Shown in pieces: positions 29,101 through 44,430 of a stretch of DNA of 64,000 nucleotides. Position 1 is the stretch's first letter. Each line of letters starts with the position of its first letter. A model generated the notes under the pieces. The model searched no databases. It saw only the letters and a list, made by a program, of their open reading frames with translations, and was not told where the DNA came from. A program made the position numbers and the translations under genes. Source of the DNA: Ptiloglossa arizonensis (taxonomy: Eukaryota > Arthropoda > Insecta > Hymenoptera > Colletidae); assembly GCF_051014685.1 (NCBI RefSeq), contig NW_027479276.1, positions 103,266-167,265 on the forward strand, written 5' to 3'.

Positions 29101-32100
29101 ATAACGTATAACGTATAACGTATAACGTATAACGTATATCGTATAACGTATAACGTATAACGTATAACGTATAACGTATAACGTATAACGTATAACGTAT
29201 AACGTATAACGTATAACGTATAACGTATAACGTATAACGTATTACGTATAACGTATAACGTATAACGTATAACGTATAACGTATAACGTATAACGTATAA
29301 CGTATAACGTATAACGTATAACGTATAACGTTTATCGTATAAAGTATAACGTATAACGTCTAACGTATAACGTATAACGTATAACGTATAACGTATATCG
29401 TATAAAGTATAACGTATATCGTATAAAGTATAACGTATAACGTGTGACGTATAACGTATAACGTATAACGTATAGCGTATACCGTATAAAGTATAACGTA
29501 TAACGTATAGCGTATAACGTATAACGTATAACGTATATCGTATAACAAATAACGTATAACGTATAACGTATAACGTATAACGTATAACGTATAACGTATA
29601 ACGTATAACGTATAACGTATAACGTATAACGTATAACGTATAACGTATAACGTATAACGTATAACGTATACCGTATAACGTATACCGTATAACGTATAAC
29701 GTATAACGTATAATGTATAACGTATAACGTATAACGTATAACGTATAACGTATATCGTATAAAGTATAACGTATATCGTATAAAGTATAACGTATAACGT
29801 GTGACGTATAACGTATAACGTATAACGTATAGCGTATACCGTATAAAGTATAACGTATAACGTATAACGTATAACGTATAACGTATAACGTATATCGTAT
29901 AACGTATAACGTATAACGTATAACGTATAACGTATAACGTATAACGTATAACGTATAACGTATAACGTATAACGTATAACGTATAACGTATAACGTATAA
30001 CGTATAACGTATAACGTATAACGTATAACGTATAACGTATAACGTATAACGTATAACGTATAACGTATAACGTATAACGTATAACGTATAACGTATAACG
30101 TTTATCGTATAAAGTATAACGTATAACGTCTAACGTATAACGTATAACGTATAACGTATAACGTATAACGTATAACCTATAACAAATAACGTATAACCTA
30201 TAACGTATAACGCATAACGTATAACGTATAACGTATAACGTATAACGTATAACGTATAGCGTATAGCGTATACCGTATAAAGTATAACGTATAACGTATA
30301 ACGTATAACGTATAACGTATAACGTATAACGTATAACGTATAACGTATAACGTATAACGTATAACGTATAGCGTATAGCGTATACCGTATAAAGTATAAC
30401 GTATAACGTATAACGTATAACGTATAACGTATAACGTATAACGTATAACGTATAACGTATAACGTATAACGTATAACGTATAACGTATAACGTATAACGT
30501 ATAACGTATAACGTATAACGTATAACGTATAACGTATAACGTATAACGTATAACGTATAACGTATAACGTATAACGTATAACGTATAACGTATAACGTAT
30601 AACGTATACCGTATAACGTATACCGTATAACGTATAACGTATAACGTATAATGTATAACGTATAACGTATAACGTATAACGTATAACGTATATCGTATAA
30701 AGTATAACGTATATCGTATAAAGTATAACGTCTAACGTGTGACGTATAACGTATAACGTATAACGTATAGCGTATACCGTATAAAGTATAACGTATAACG
30801 TATAACGTATAACGTATAACGTATAACGTATATCGTATAACGTATAACGTATAACGTATAACGTATAACGTATAACGTATAACGTATAACGTATAACGTA
30901 TAACGTATAACGTATAACGTATTACGTATAACGTATAACGTATAACGTATAACGTATAACGTATAACGTATAACGTATAACGTATAACGTATAACGTATA
31001 ACGTATAACGTTTATCGTATAAAGTATAACGTATAACGTCTAACGTATAACGTATAACGTATAACGTATAACGTATATCGTATAAAGTATAACGTATATC
31101 GTATAAAGTATAACGTATAACGTGTGACGTATAACGTATAACGTATAACGTATAGCGTATACCGTATAAAGTATAACGTATAACGTATAGCGTATAACGT
31201 ATAACGTATAACGTATATCGTATAACGTATATCGTATAAAGTATAACGTATAACGTGTGACGTATAACGTATAACGTATAACGTATAGCGTATACCGTAT
31301 AAAGTATAACGTATAACGTATAACGTATAACGTATAACGTATAACGTATATCGTATAACGTATAACGTATAACGTATAACGTATAACGTATAACGTATAA
31401 CGTATAACGTATAACGTATAACGTATAACGTATAACGTATAACGTATAACGTATAACGTATAACGTATAACGTATAACGTATAACGTATAACGTATAACG
31501 TATAACGTATAACGTATAACGTATAACGTATAACGTATAACGTATAACGTATAACGTTTATCGTATAAAGTATAACGTATAACGTCTAACGTATAACGTA
31601 TAACGTATAACGTATAACGTATAACGTATAACCTATAACAAATAACGTATAACGTATAACGTATAACGCATAACGTATAACGTATAACGTATAACGTATA
31701 ACGTATAACGTATAGCGTATAGCGTATACCGTATAAAGTATAACGTATAACGTATAACGTATAACGTATAACGTATAACGTATAACGTATAACGTATAAC
31801 GTATAACGTATAACGTATAACGTATAGCGTATAGCGTATACCGTATAAAGTATAACGTATAACGTATAACGTATAACGTATAACGTATAACGTATAACGT
31901 ATAACGTATAACGTATAACGTATAACGTATAACGTATAACGTATAACGTATAACGTATAACGTATAACGTATAACGTATAACGTATAACGTATAACGTAT
32001 AACGTATAACGTATAACGTATAACCTATAACAAATAACGTATAACGTATAACGTATAACGTATAACGTATAACGTATAAAGTATAACGTATAACGTATAA

Positions 32101-33000
32101 CGTATAACGTATAACGTATAACGTATAACGTATAACGTATAACGTATAACGTATAACCTATAACAAATAACGTATAACGTATAACGTATAACGTATAACG
32201 TATAACGTATAACGTATAACGTATAACGTATAACGTATAACGTATAACGTATAACGTATAACGTATAACGTATAACGTATAACGTATAACGTATACCGTA
32301 TAACGTATACCGTATAACGTATAACGTATAACGTATAATGTATAACGTATAACGTATAACGTATAACGTATAACGTATATCGTATAAAGTATAACGTATA
32401 TCGTATAAAGTATAACGTATAACGTGTGACGTATAACGTATAACGTATAACGTATAGCGTATACCGTATAAAGTATAACGTATAACGTATAACGTATAAC
32501 GTATAACGTATAACGTATATCGTATAACGTATAACGTATAACGTATAACGTATAACGTATAACGTATAACGTATAACGTATAACGTATAACGTATAACGT
32601 ATAACGTATAACGTATAACGTATTACGTATAACGTATAACGTATAACGTATAACGTATAACGTATAACGTATAACGTATAACGTATAACGTATAACGTAT
32701 AACGTATAACGTTTATCGTATAAAGTATAACGTATAACGTCTAACGTATAACGTATAACGTATAACGTATAACGTATAACGTATAACCTATAACAAATAA
32801 CGTATAACGTATAACGTATAACGCATAACGTATAACGTATAACGTATAACGTATAACGTATAACGTATAGCGTATAGCGTATACCGTATAAAGTATAACG
32901 TATAACGTATAACGTATAACGTATAACGTATAACGTATAACGTATAACGTATAACGTATAACGTATAACGTATAACGTATAGCGTATAACGTATAACGTA
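26100..33000 (+). repeat. HOR zone with a doubled A6T-C7A motif
   Basis: A motif of A6T, C7A, plain, A6T, C7A, two plain, then A3G/A5G recurs throughout. After a C7T unit it begins at 26,475, 27,637, 28,379, 29,751, 30,689 and 32,376, spaced 1,162, 742, 1,372, 938 and 1,687 bp, all multiples of 7. Three more begin after an A3C unit at 28,008, 29,394 and 31,074. A3T/A6T units followed by C7A and A3C (near 26,818, 27,945, 29,331, 30,110, 31,011, 31,557 and 32,711) alternate with them. The stretches 29,221-29,540 and 30,901-31,220 are line-for-line identical at 1,680 bp. Irregular spacing suggests repeated unequal exchange of smaller modules. No genes. Confidence 0.85.
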
Positions 33001-33354
33001 TAACGTATAACCTATAACAAATAACGTATAACGTATAACGTATAACGTATAACGTATAACGTATAACGTATAAAGTATAACGTATAACGTATAACGTATA
33101 ACGTATAACGTATAACGTATAACGTATAACGTATAACGTATAACGTATAACCTATATCAAATAACGTATAACGTATAACGTATAACGTATAACGTATAAC
33201 GTATAACGTATAACGTATAACGTATAACGTATAACGTATAACGTATAACGTATAACGTATAACGTATAACGTATAACGTATAACGTATAACGTATAACGT
33301 ATAACGTATAACGTATACCGTATAACGTATACCGTATAACGTATAACGTATAAC

Positions 33355-33833
33355 GTATAATGTATAACGTATAACGTATAACGTATAACGTATATCGTAT
33401 AAAGTATAACGTATAACGTGTGACGTATAACGTATAACGTATAACGTATAACGTATAACGTATAACGTATAACGTGTGACGTATAACGTATAACGTATAA
33501 CGTATAACGTATAACGTATAACGTATAACGTATACCGTATAACGTATAACGTGTAACGTATAATGTATAACGTATAACGTATAACGTATAACGTATATCG
33601 TATAACGTATAACGTGTGACGTATAACGTATAACGTATAACGTATAACGTATATCGTATAAAGTATAAAGTATAACGTATAACGTGTGACGTATAACGTA
33701 TAACGTATAGCGTATAGCGTATACCGTTTAAAGTATAACGTATAACGTATAACGTATAACGTATAACGTATAACGTATAACGTATAACGTATAACCAATA
33801 ACAAATAACCTATAACAAATAACGTATAACGTA
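33355..33833. repeat. Partner copy of the 23.3-23.8 kb block
   Basis: Lies 10,080 bp downstream of its partner and repeats the same marker series, including the CAATAAC-AAATAAC-CTATAAC-AAATAAC compound at 33,796. Private changes are an A3G unit near 33,552, a missing C7A unit after the A6T unit near 33,596, and an A3T-type change near 33,727. Confidence 0.82.
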
Positions 33834-34044
33834 TAACGTATAACGTATAACGTATAACGTAAAACGTATAACTTATAACGTATAACGTATAACGTATAAC
33901 GTATAACGTATAACGTATAACGTATAACGTATAACGTATAACGTATACCGTATAACGTATAACGTATAACGTATAACGTATAACGTATAACGTATAACGT
34001 ATAACGTATAACGTATAACGTATAACGTATAACGTATAACGTAT

Positions 34045-34420
34045 AATGTATAACGTATAACGTATAACGTATAACGTATAATGTATAACGTACTACGTAT
34101 AACGTATAATATATAACGTATAACGTATAACGTATAACCTATAACAAATAACGTATAACGTATAACGTATAACGTATAACGTATAACGTATAACGTATAG
34201 CGTATAGCGTATACCGTATAAAGTATAACGTATAACGTATAACGTGTAACGTATAACGTATAACGTATAACGTATAACGTATAACGTATAACGTATACCG
34301 TATAACGTATACCGTATAACGTATAACGTATAACGTATAATGTATAACGTATAACGTATAACGTATAACGTATATCGTATAAAGTATAACGTATAACGTG
34401 TGACGTATAACGTATAACGT
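34045..34420. repeat. 1,029-bp-spaced repeat, copy 1
   Basis: Marked by GTACTAC (34,090), then ATATAAC after a C7T-like change, the G1C pair, doubled A6G, A6C-C7A, A3G (34,244), two A6C units, C7T, A6T-C7A and A3G/A5G (34,398). All recur 1,029 bp (147 units) downstream. Confidence 0.83.
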
Positions 34421-35073
34421 ATAACGTATAACGTATAACGTATAACGTATAACGTATAACGTATAACGTATAACGTATAACGTATAACGTATAACGTATA
34501 ACCTATAACAAATAACGTATAACGTATAACGTATAACGTATAACGTATAACGTATAACGTATAACGTATAAAGTATAACGTATAACGTATAACGTATAAC
34601 GTATAACGTATAACGTATAACGTATAACGTATAACGTATAACGTATAACCTATAACAAATAACGTATAACGTATAATGTATAACGTATAACGTATAACGT
34701 ATAACGTATATCGTATAAAGTATAACGTATAACGTGTGACGTATAACGTATAACGTATAACGTATAACGTATAACGTATAACGTATAACGTATAACGTAT
34801 AACGTATAACGTATAACGTATAACGTATAACGTATAACGTATAACGTATAACGTATAACGTATACCGTATAACGTATAACGTATAACGTATAACGTATAA
34901 CGTATAACGTATAACATATAACGTATAAAGTATAACGTATAACGTATAACGTACAACGTATAACGTATACCGTATAACGTATAACGTATAACGTATAACG
35001 TATAACGTATAACGTATAACGTATAACGTATAACGTATAACGTATAACGTATAACGTATAACGTATAACGTAT

Positions 35074-35449
35074 AATGTATAACGTATAACGTATAACGTA
35101 TAACGTATAATGTATAACGTACTACGTATAACGTATAATATATAACGTATAACGTATAACGTATAACCTATAACAAATAACGTATAACGTATAACGTATA
35201 ACGTATAACGTATAACGTATAACGTATAGCGTATAGCGTATACCGTATAAAGTATAACGTATAACGTATAACGTGTAACGTATAACGTATAACGTATAAC
35301 GTATAACGTATAACGTATAACGTATACCGTATAACGTATACCGTATAACGTATAACGTATAACGTATAATGTATAACGTATAACGTATAACGTATAACGT
35401 ATATCGTATAAAGTATAACGTATAACGTGTGACGTATAACGTATAACGT
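35074..35449. repeat. 1,029-bp-spaced repeat, copy 2
   Basis: Copy of 34,045-34,420: GTACTAC at 35,119, A3G at 35,273, A3G/A5G at 35,427. After this the sequence runs into an A6T-C7A-C7A motif, where copy 1 has plain units. Confidence 0.83.
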
Positions 35450-35899
35450 ATAACGTATATCGTATAAAGTATAAAGTATAACGTATAACGTATAACGTCT
35501 AACGTATAACGTATAACGTATAACGTATAAAGTATAACGTATAACGTATAACGTATAACCTATAACGTATAACGTATAACGTATAACGTATAACATATAA
35601 CGTATAAAGTATAACGTATAACGTATAACGTACAACGTATAACCTATAACAAATAACGTATAACGTATAACGTATAACGTATAACGTATAACGTATAACG
35701 TATAACGTATAACGTATAACGTATAACGTATAACGTATAACGTATAACGTATAACGTATAACGTATAACGTATAACGTATAACGTATAACGTATAACGTA
35801 TAACGTATAACGTATAACGTATAACGTATAACGTATAACGTATAACGTATAACGTATAACGTATAACGTATAACGTATAACGTATAACGTATAACGTAT

Positions 35900-36350
35900 A
35901 ACGTATAACGTATACCGTATAACGTATAACGTATAACGTATAACGTATAACGTATAACGTATAACGTATAACGTATAACGTAAAACGTATAACGTATAGC
36001 GTATAACGTATAACGTATAACGTATAACGTATAACGTATAACGTATAACGTATAACGTATAACGTATAACGTATAACGTATAACGTATAACGTATAACGT
36101 ATAACGTATAACGTATAACGTATAACGTATAACGTATAACGTATAACGTATAACGTATAACGTATAACGTATAACGTATAACGTATATCGTATAAAGTAT
36201 AACGTATAACGTATAACGTATAACGTATAACGTATACCGTATAACGTATAACGTATGTCGTATAAAGTATAAAGTATAACGTATAACGTATAACGTCTAA
36301 CGTATAACGTATAACGTATAACGTATAACGTAATACGTATAACATATAAC
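35900..36350. repeat. Long-range HOR copy (partner 21 kb away)
   Basis: Markers A6C (35,914), T4A (35,980), A6T (36,184), A6C (36,236) and A5G/A6T (36,253) match 56,969, 57,035, 57,239, 57,291 and 57,308 at a constant 21,055 bp. That is a multiple of 7 plus 6, as expected from the +2 and +4 insertions lying between. An A3C unit, a T4A/A5T unit and a G1A unit follow in both. Confidence 0.84.
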
Positions 36351-36719
36351 GTATAACGTATAACGTATAACTTATAACGTATAACGTATAACGTATAACG
36401 TATAACGTATGTCGTATAAAGTATAAAGTATAACGTATAACGTATAACGTATATCGTATAAAGTATAAAGTATAACGTATAACGTATAACGTATAACGTA
36501 TAACGTATAACGTATACCGTATAACGTATAACGTATAACGTATAACGTATAACGTATAACGTATAACGTATAACGTATAACGTAAAACGTATAACGTATA
36601 GCGTATAACGTATAACGTATAACGTATAACGTATAACGTATAACGTATAACGTATAACGTATAACGTATAACGTATAACGTATAACGTATAACGTATAAC
36701 GTATAACGTATAACGTATA

Positions 36720-39700
36720 ACGTATAACGTATAACGTATAACGTATAACGTATAACGTATAACGTATAACGTATAACGTACAACGTATAACCTATAACAA
36801 ATACCGTATAACGTATAACGTATAACGTATAACGTATAACGTATAACGTATAACGTATAACGTATAACGTATAACGTATAACGTATAACGTATAACGTAT
36901 AACGTATAACGTATAACGTATAACGTATAACGTATAACGTATAACGTATAACGTATAACGTATAACGTATAACGTATAACGTATAACGTATAACGTATAA
37001 CGTATAACGTATAACGTATAACGTATAACGTATAACGTATAACGTATAACGTATAACGTATAGCGTATAACGTATAACGTATAACGTATAACGTATAACG
37101 TATAACGTATAACGTATAACGTATAACGTATAACGTATAACGTATAACGTATAACGTATAACGTATAACGTATAACGTATAACGTATAACGTATAACGTA
37201 TAACGTATAACGTATAACGTATAACGTATAACGTATATCGTATAAAGCATAACGTATAACGTATAACGTATAACGTATAACGTATAACGTATAACGTAAT
37301 ACGTATAACATATAACGTATAACGTATAAAGTATAACGTATAACGTATAACGTACAACGTATAACCTATAACAAATACCGTATAACGTATAACGTATAAC
37401 GTATAACGTATAACGTATAACGTATAACGTATAACGTATAACGTATACCGTATGACGTATAACGTATAACGTATAATGTATAACGTATAACGTATAACGT
37501 ATAACGTATATCGTATATAGTATAACGTATAACGTGTGACGTATAACGTATAACGTATAACGTATGACGTATAGCGTATACCGTATAAAGTATAACGTAT
37601 AACGTATAACGTATAACGTATAACGTATAACGTATAACGTATAACGTATAACGTCTAACGTATAACGTATAACGTATAACGTATAACGTATAACGTATAA
37701 CGTATAACGTATAACGTATAACGTATAACGTATAACGTATAACGTATAACGTATAACGTATATCGTATAAAGTATTAAGTATAACGTATAACGTATAACG
37801 TCTAACGTATAACGTATAACGTATAACCTATAACGTATAACGTATAACGTATAACGTATAACGTATAACGTATAACGTATAACGTATAACGTATAACGTA
37901 TAACGTATAACGTATAACGTATAACGTATAACGTATAACGTATACCGTATAACGTATAACATATAACGTATAATGTATAACGTATAACGTATAACGAATA
38001 ACGTATATCGTATAAAGTATAACGTATAACGTGTGACGTATAACGCATAACGTATAACGTATAGCGTATACCGTATAAAGTATAACGTATAACGTATAAC
38101 GTATAACGTATAACGTATAACGTATAACGTATAACGTATAACGTATAACGTATAACGTATAACGTATAATGTATAACGTATAACGTATAACGTATAACGT
38201 ATATCGTATAAAGTATAACGTATAACGTGTGACGTATAACGTATAACGTATAACGTATAGCGTATACCGTATAAAGTATAACGTATAACGTATAACGTAT
38301 AACGTATAACGTATAACGTATAACGTATAACGTATAACGTATAACGTATAACGTATAACGTATAACGTATAACGTATAACGTATAATGTATAACGTATAA
38401 CGTATAACGTATAACGTATATCGTATAAAGTATAACGTATAACGTGTGACGTATAACGTATAACGTATAACGTATAGCGTATACCGTATAAAGTATAACG
38501 TATAACGTATAACGTATAACCTATAACGTATAACGTATAACGTATAACGTATAACGTGTAACGTATAACGTATAACGTATAACGTATAACGTATAACGTA
38601 TAACGTATAACGTATAACGTATAACGTATAACGTATAACGTATAACGTATAACGTATATCGTATAAAGTATAAAGTATAACGTATAACGTATAACGTCTA
38701 ACGTATAACGTATAACGTATAACGTATAACGTATAACGTATAACGTATAACGTATAACGTATAACGTATAACGTATAACGTATAACGTATAGCGTATACC
38801 GTATAAAGTATAACGTATAACGTATAACGTATAACGTATAACGTATAACGTATAACGTATAACGTATAACGTATAACGTATAACGTATAACGTATAACGT
38901 ATAACGTATAACGTATAACGTATAATGTATAACGTATAACGTATAACGTATAACGTATATCGTATAAAGTATAACGTATAACGTGTGACGTATAACGTAT
39001 AACGTATAACGTATAGCGTATACCGTATAAAGTATAACGTATAACGTATAACGTATAACCTATAACGTATAACGTATAACGTATAACGTATAACGTATAA
39101 CGTATAACGTATAACGTATAACGTATAACGTATAACGTATAACGTATAACGTATAACGTATAACGTATAACGTATAACGTATATCGTATAAAGTATAAAG
39201 TATAACGTATAACGTATAACGTCTAACGTATAACGTATAACGTATAACGTATAACGTATAACGTATAACGTATAACGTATAACGTATAACGTATAACGTA
39301 TAACGTATAACGTATAACGTATAACGTATAACGTATAACGTATAACGTATAACGTATAACGTATAACGTATAACGTATAACGTATAACGTATAACGTATA
39401 ACGTGTGACGTATAACGTATAACGTATAACGTATAGCGTATACCGTATAAAGTATAACGTATAACGTATAACGTATAACGTATAACGTATAACGTATAAC
39501 GTATAACGTATAACGTATAACGTATAACGTATAACGTATAACGTATAACGTATAACGTATAACGTATAACGTATAACGTATAACGTATAACGTATACCGT
39601 ATAACGTATAACGTATGTCGTATAAAGTATAAAGTATAACGTATAACGTATAACGTATAACGTATAACGTATAACGTATAACGTATAACGTATAACGTAT

Positions 39701-40530
39701 AACGTATAACGTATAACGTATAACGTATAACGTATAACGTATAACGTATAACGTATAACGTATAACGTATAACGTATAACGTATAACGTATAACCTATAA
39801 CAAATAACGTATAACGTATAACGTATAACGTATAACGTATAACGTATAACGTATACCGTATAACGTATAACGTATAACATATAATGTATAACGTATAGCG
39901 TATAACGTATAACGTATACCGTATAACGTATAACGTATGTCGTATAAAGTATAAAGTATAACGTATAACGTATAACGTCTAACGTATAACGTATAACGTA
40001 TAACGTATAACGTAATACGTATAACATATAACGTATAAAGTATAACGTATAACGTATAACGTACAACGTATAACCTATAACAAATAACGTATAACGTATA
40101 ACGTATAACGTATAACGTATAACGTATAACGTATAACGTATAACGTATAACGTATAACGTATAACGTATAACGTATAACGTATAACGTATAACGTATAAC
40201 GTATAACGTATAACGTATAACGTATAACGTATAACGTATAACGTATAACGTATAACGTATAACGTATAACCTATAACAAATAACGTATAACGTATAACGT
40301 ATAACGTATAACGTATAACGTATAACGTATAACGTATAACGTATAACGTATATCGTATAAAGTATAAAGTATAACGTATAACGTATAACGTCTAACGTAT
40401 AACGTATAACGTATAACGTATAACGTATAACGTATAACGTATAACGTATAACGTATAACGTATAACGTATAACGTGTGACGTATAACGTATAACGTATAA
40501 CGTATAACGTATAACGTATAACGTATAACG
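36720..40530. repeat. 3.8-3.9 kb tandem duplication, copy 1
   Basis: Left limit between 36,673 and 36,778; right limit about 40,480-40,560. Ordered markers include T4C (36,778), the G1C pair ending in A6C (36,791), A6G (37,058), A6T/C7A in one unit (37,513), A5G (37,562), A5T/C7A (37,772), T2A (37,996), lone G1C units (38,521 and 39,060), A3C (39,221), A3C (40,390) and A3G/A5G (40,474). All recur in copy 2 at offsets that step from 3,801 to 3,794, 3,927, 3,934 and 3,941 bp, so whole units were gained or lost within a shared framework. The open - strand here is a by-product of the stop-free repeat. Confidence 0.9.
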
Positions 40531-43500
40531 TATAACGTATAACGTATAACGTATAACGTATAACGTATAACGTATAACGTACAACGTATAACCTATAACA
40601 AATACCGTATAACGTATAACGTATAACGTATAACGTATAACGTATAACGTATAACGTATAACGTATAACGTATAACGTATAACGTATAACGTATAACGTA
40701 TAACGTATAACGTATAACGTATAACGTATAACGTATAACGTATAACGTATAACGTATAACGTATAACGTATAACGTATAACGTATAACGTATAACGTATA
40801 ACGTATAACGTATAACGTATAACGTATAACGTATAACGTATAACGTATAACGTATAACGTATAGCGTATAACGTATAACGTATAACGTATAACGTATAAC
40901 GTATAACGTATAACGTATAACGTATAACGTATAACGTATAACGTATAACGTATAACGTATAACGTATAACGTATAACGTATAACGTATAACGTATAACGT
41001 ATAACGTATAACGTATAACGTATAACGTATAACGTATATCGTATAAAGCATAACGTATAACGTATAACGTATAACGTATAACGTATAACGTATAACGTAA
41101 TACGTATAACATGTAACGTATAACGTATAAAGTATAACGTATAACGTACAACGTATAACCTATAACAAATACCGTATAACGTATAACGTATAACGTATAA
41201 CGTATAACGTATAACGTATAACGTATAACGTATAACGTATACCGTATGACGTATAACGTATAACGTATAATGTATAACGTATAACGTATAACGTATAACG
41301 TATATCGTATATAGTATAACGTATAACGTGTGACGTATAACGTATAACGTATAACGTATGACGTATAGCGTATACCGTATAAAGTATAACGTATAACGTA
41401 TAACGTATAACGTATAACGTATAACGTATAACGTATAACGTATAACGTCTAACGTATAACGTATAACGTATAACGTGTGACGTATAACGTGTGACGTATA
41501 ACGTATAACGTATAACGTATAACGTGTGACGTATAACGTGTGACGTATAACGTATAACGTATAACGTATAACGTATAACGTATAACGTATAACGTATAAC
41601 GTATAACGTATAACGTATAACGTATAACGTATAACGTATAACGTATAACGTATAACGTATAACGTATAACGTATAACGTATAACGTATATCGTATAAAGT
41701 ATTAAGTATAACGTATAACGTATAACGTCTAACGTATAACGTATAACGTATAACCTATAACGTATAACGTATAACGTATAACGTATAACGTATAACGTAT
41801 AACGTATAACGTATAACGTATAACGTATAACGTATAGCGTATAACGTATAACGTATAACGTATAACGTATAACGTATACCGTATAACGTATAACATATAA
41901 CGTATAATGTATAACGTATAACGTATAACGAATAACGTATATCGTATAAAGTATAACGTATAACGTGTGACGTATAACGCATAACGTATAACGTATAGCG
42001 TATACCGTATAAAGTATAACGTATAACGTATAACGTATAACGTATAACGTATAACGTATAACGTATAACGTATAACGTATAACGTATAACGTATAACGTA
42101 TAATGTATAACGTATAACGTATAACGTATAACGTATATCGTATAAAGTATAACGTATAACGTGTGACGTATAACGTATAACGTATAACGTATAGCGTATA
42201 CCGTATAAAGTATAACGTATAACGTATAACGTATAACGTATAACGTATAACGTATAACGTATAACGTATAACGTATAACGTATAACGTATAACGTATAAC
42301 GTATAACGTATAACGTATAACGTATAATGTATAACGTATAACGTATAACGTATAACGTATATCGTATAAAGTATAACGTATAACGTGTGACGTATAACGT
42401 ATAACGTATAACGTATAGCGTATACCGTATAAAGTATAACGTATAACGTATAACGTATAACCTATAACGTATAACGTATAACGTATAACGTATAACGTAT
42501 AACGTATAACGTATAACGTATAACGTATAACGTATAACGTATAACGTATAACGTATAACGTATAACGTATAACGTATAACGTATAACGTATAACGTATAT
42601 CGTATAAAGTATAAAGTATAACGTATAACGTATAACGTCTAACGTATAACGTATAACGTATAACGTATAACGTATAACGTATAACGTATAACGTATAACG
42701 TATAACGTATAACGTATAACGTATAACGTATAGCGTATACCGTATAAAGTATAACGTATAACGTATAACGTATAACGTATAACGTATAACGTATAACGTA
42801 TAACGTATAACGTATAACGTATAACGTATAACGTATAACGTATAACGTATAACGTATAACGTATAATGTATAACGTATAACGTATAACGTATAACGTATA
42901 TCGTATAAAGTATAACGTATAACGTGTGACGTATAACGTATAACGTATAACGTATAGCGTATACCGTATAAAGTATAACGTATAACGTATAACGTATAAC
43001 CTATAACGTATAACGTATAACGTATAACGTATAACGTATAACGTATAACGTATAACGTATAACGTATAACGTATAACGTATAACGTATAACGTATAACGT
43101 ATAACGTATAACGTATAACGTATATCGTATAAAGTATAAAGTATAACGTATAACGTATAACGTCTAACGTATAACGTATAACGTATAACGTATAACGTAT
43201 AACGTATAACGTATAACGTATAACGTATAACGTATAACGTATAACGTATAACGTATAACGTATAACGTATAACGTATAACGTATAACGTATAACGTATAA
43301 CGTATAACGTATAACGTATAACGTATAACGTATAACGTATAACGTGTGACGTATAACGTATAACGTATAACGTATAGCGTATACCGTATAAAGTATAACG
43401 TATAACGTATAACGTATAACGTATAACGTATAACGTATAACGTATAACGTATAACGTATAACGTATAACGTATAACGTATAACGTATAACGTATAACGTA

Positions 43501-44430
43501 TAACGTATAACGTATAACGTATAACGTATAACGTATACCGTATAACGTATAACGTATGTCGTATAAAGTATAAAGTATAACGTATAACGTATAACGTATA
43601 ACGTATAACGTATAACGTATAACGTATAACGTATAACGTATAACGTATAACGTATAACGTATAACGTATAACGTATAACGTATAACGTATAACGTATAAC
43701 GTATAACGTATAACGTATAACGTATAACGTATAACCTATAACAAATAACGTATAACGTATAACGTATAACGTATAACGTATAACGTATAACGTATACCGT
43801 ATAACGTATAACGTATAACATATAATGTATAACGTATAGCGTATAACGTATAACGTATACCGTATAACGTATAACGTATGTCGTATAAAGTATAAAGTAT
43901 AACGTATAACGTATAACGTCTAACGTATAACGTATAACGTATAACGTATAACGTAATACGTATAACATATAACGTATAAAGTATAACGTATAACGTATAA
44001 CGTACAACGTATAACCTATAACAAATAACGTATAACGTATAACGTATAACGTATAACGTATAACGTATAACGTATAACGTATAACGTATAACGTATAACG
44101 TATAACGTATAACGTATAACGTATAACGTATAACGTATAACGTATAACGTATAACGTATAACGTATAACGTATAACGTATAACGTATAACGTATAACGTA
44201 TAACGTATAACCTATAACAAATAACGTATAACGTATAACGTATAACGTATAACGTATAACGTATAACGTATAACGTATAACGTATAACGTATATCGTATA
44301 AAGTATAAAGTATAACGTATAACGTATAACGTCTAACGTATAACGTATAACGTATAACGTATAACGTATAACGTATAACGTATAACGTATAACGTATAAC
44401 GTATAACGTATAACGTGTGACGTATAACGT
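40531..44430. repeat. 3.8-3.9 kb tandem duplication, copy 2
   Basis: Partner markers are T4C 40,579, A6G 40,859, A6T/C7A 41,307, A5G 41,356, A5T/C7A 41,699, T2A 41,930, G1C 42,462 and 43,001, A3C 43,162 and 44,331, and A3G/A5G 44,415. It is longer than copy 1 mainly because of 19 extra units near 41.46-41.60 kb. These hold four A3G/A5G units (41,475, 41,489, 41,524, 41,538) that are absent from copy 1. It also has ATGTAAC near 41,110 where copy 1 has ATATAAC. Confidence 0.9.

Noticed and set aside
35168..40066. Long - strand open reading frames (about 730 and 754 codons) that look like giant repeat proteins
   Set aside because: The - strand repeat has no stop in any frame and all frames give the same heptapeptide. 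Frame ends are set only by satellite variants, overlapping frames in the same DNA are equally open, and there is no promoter, ribosome site or sign of selection.
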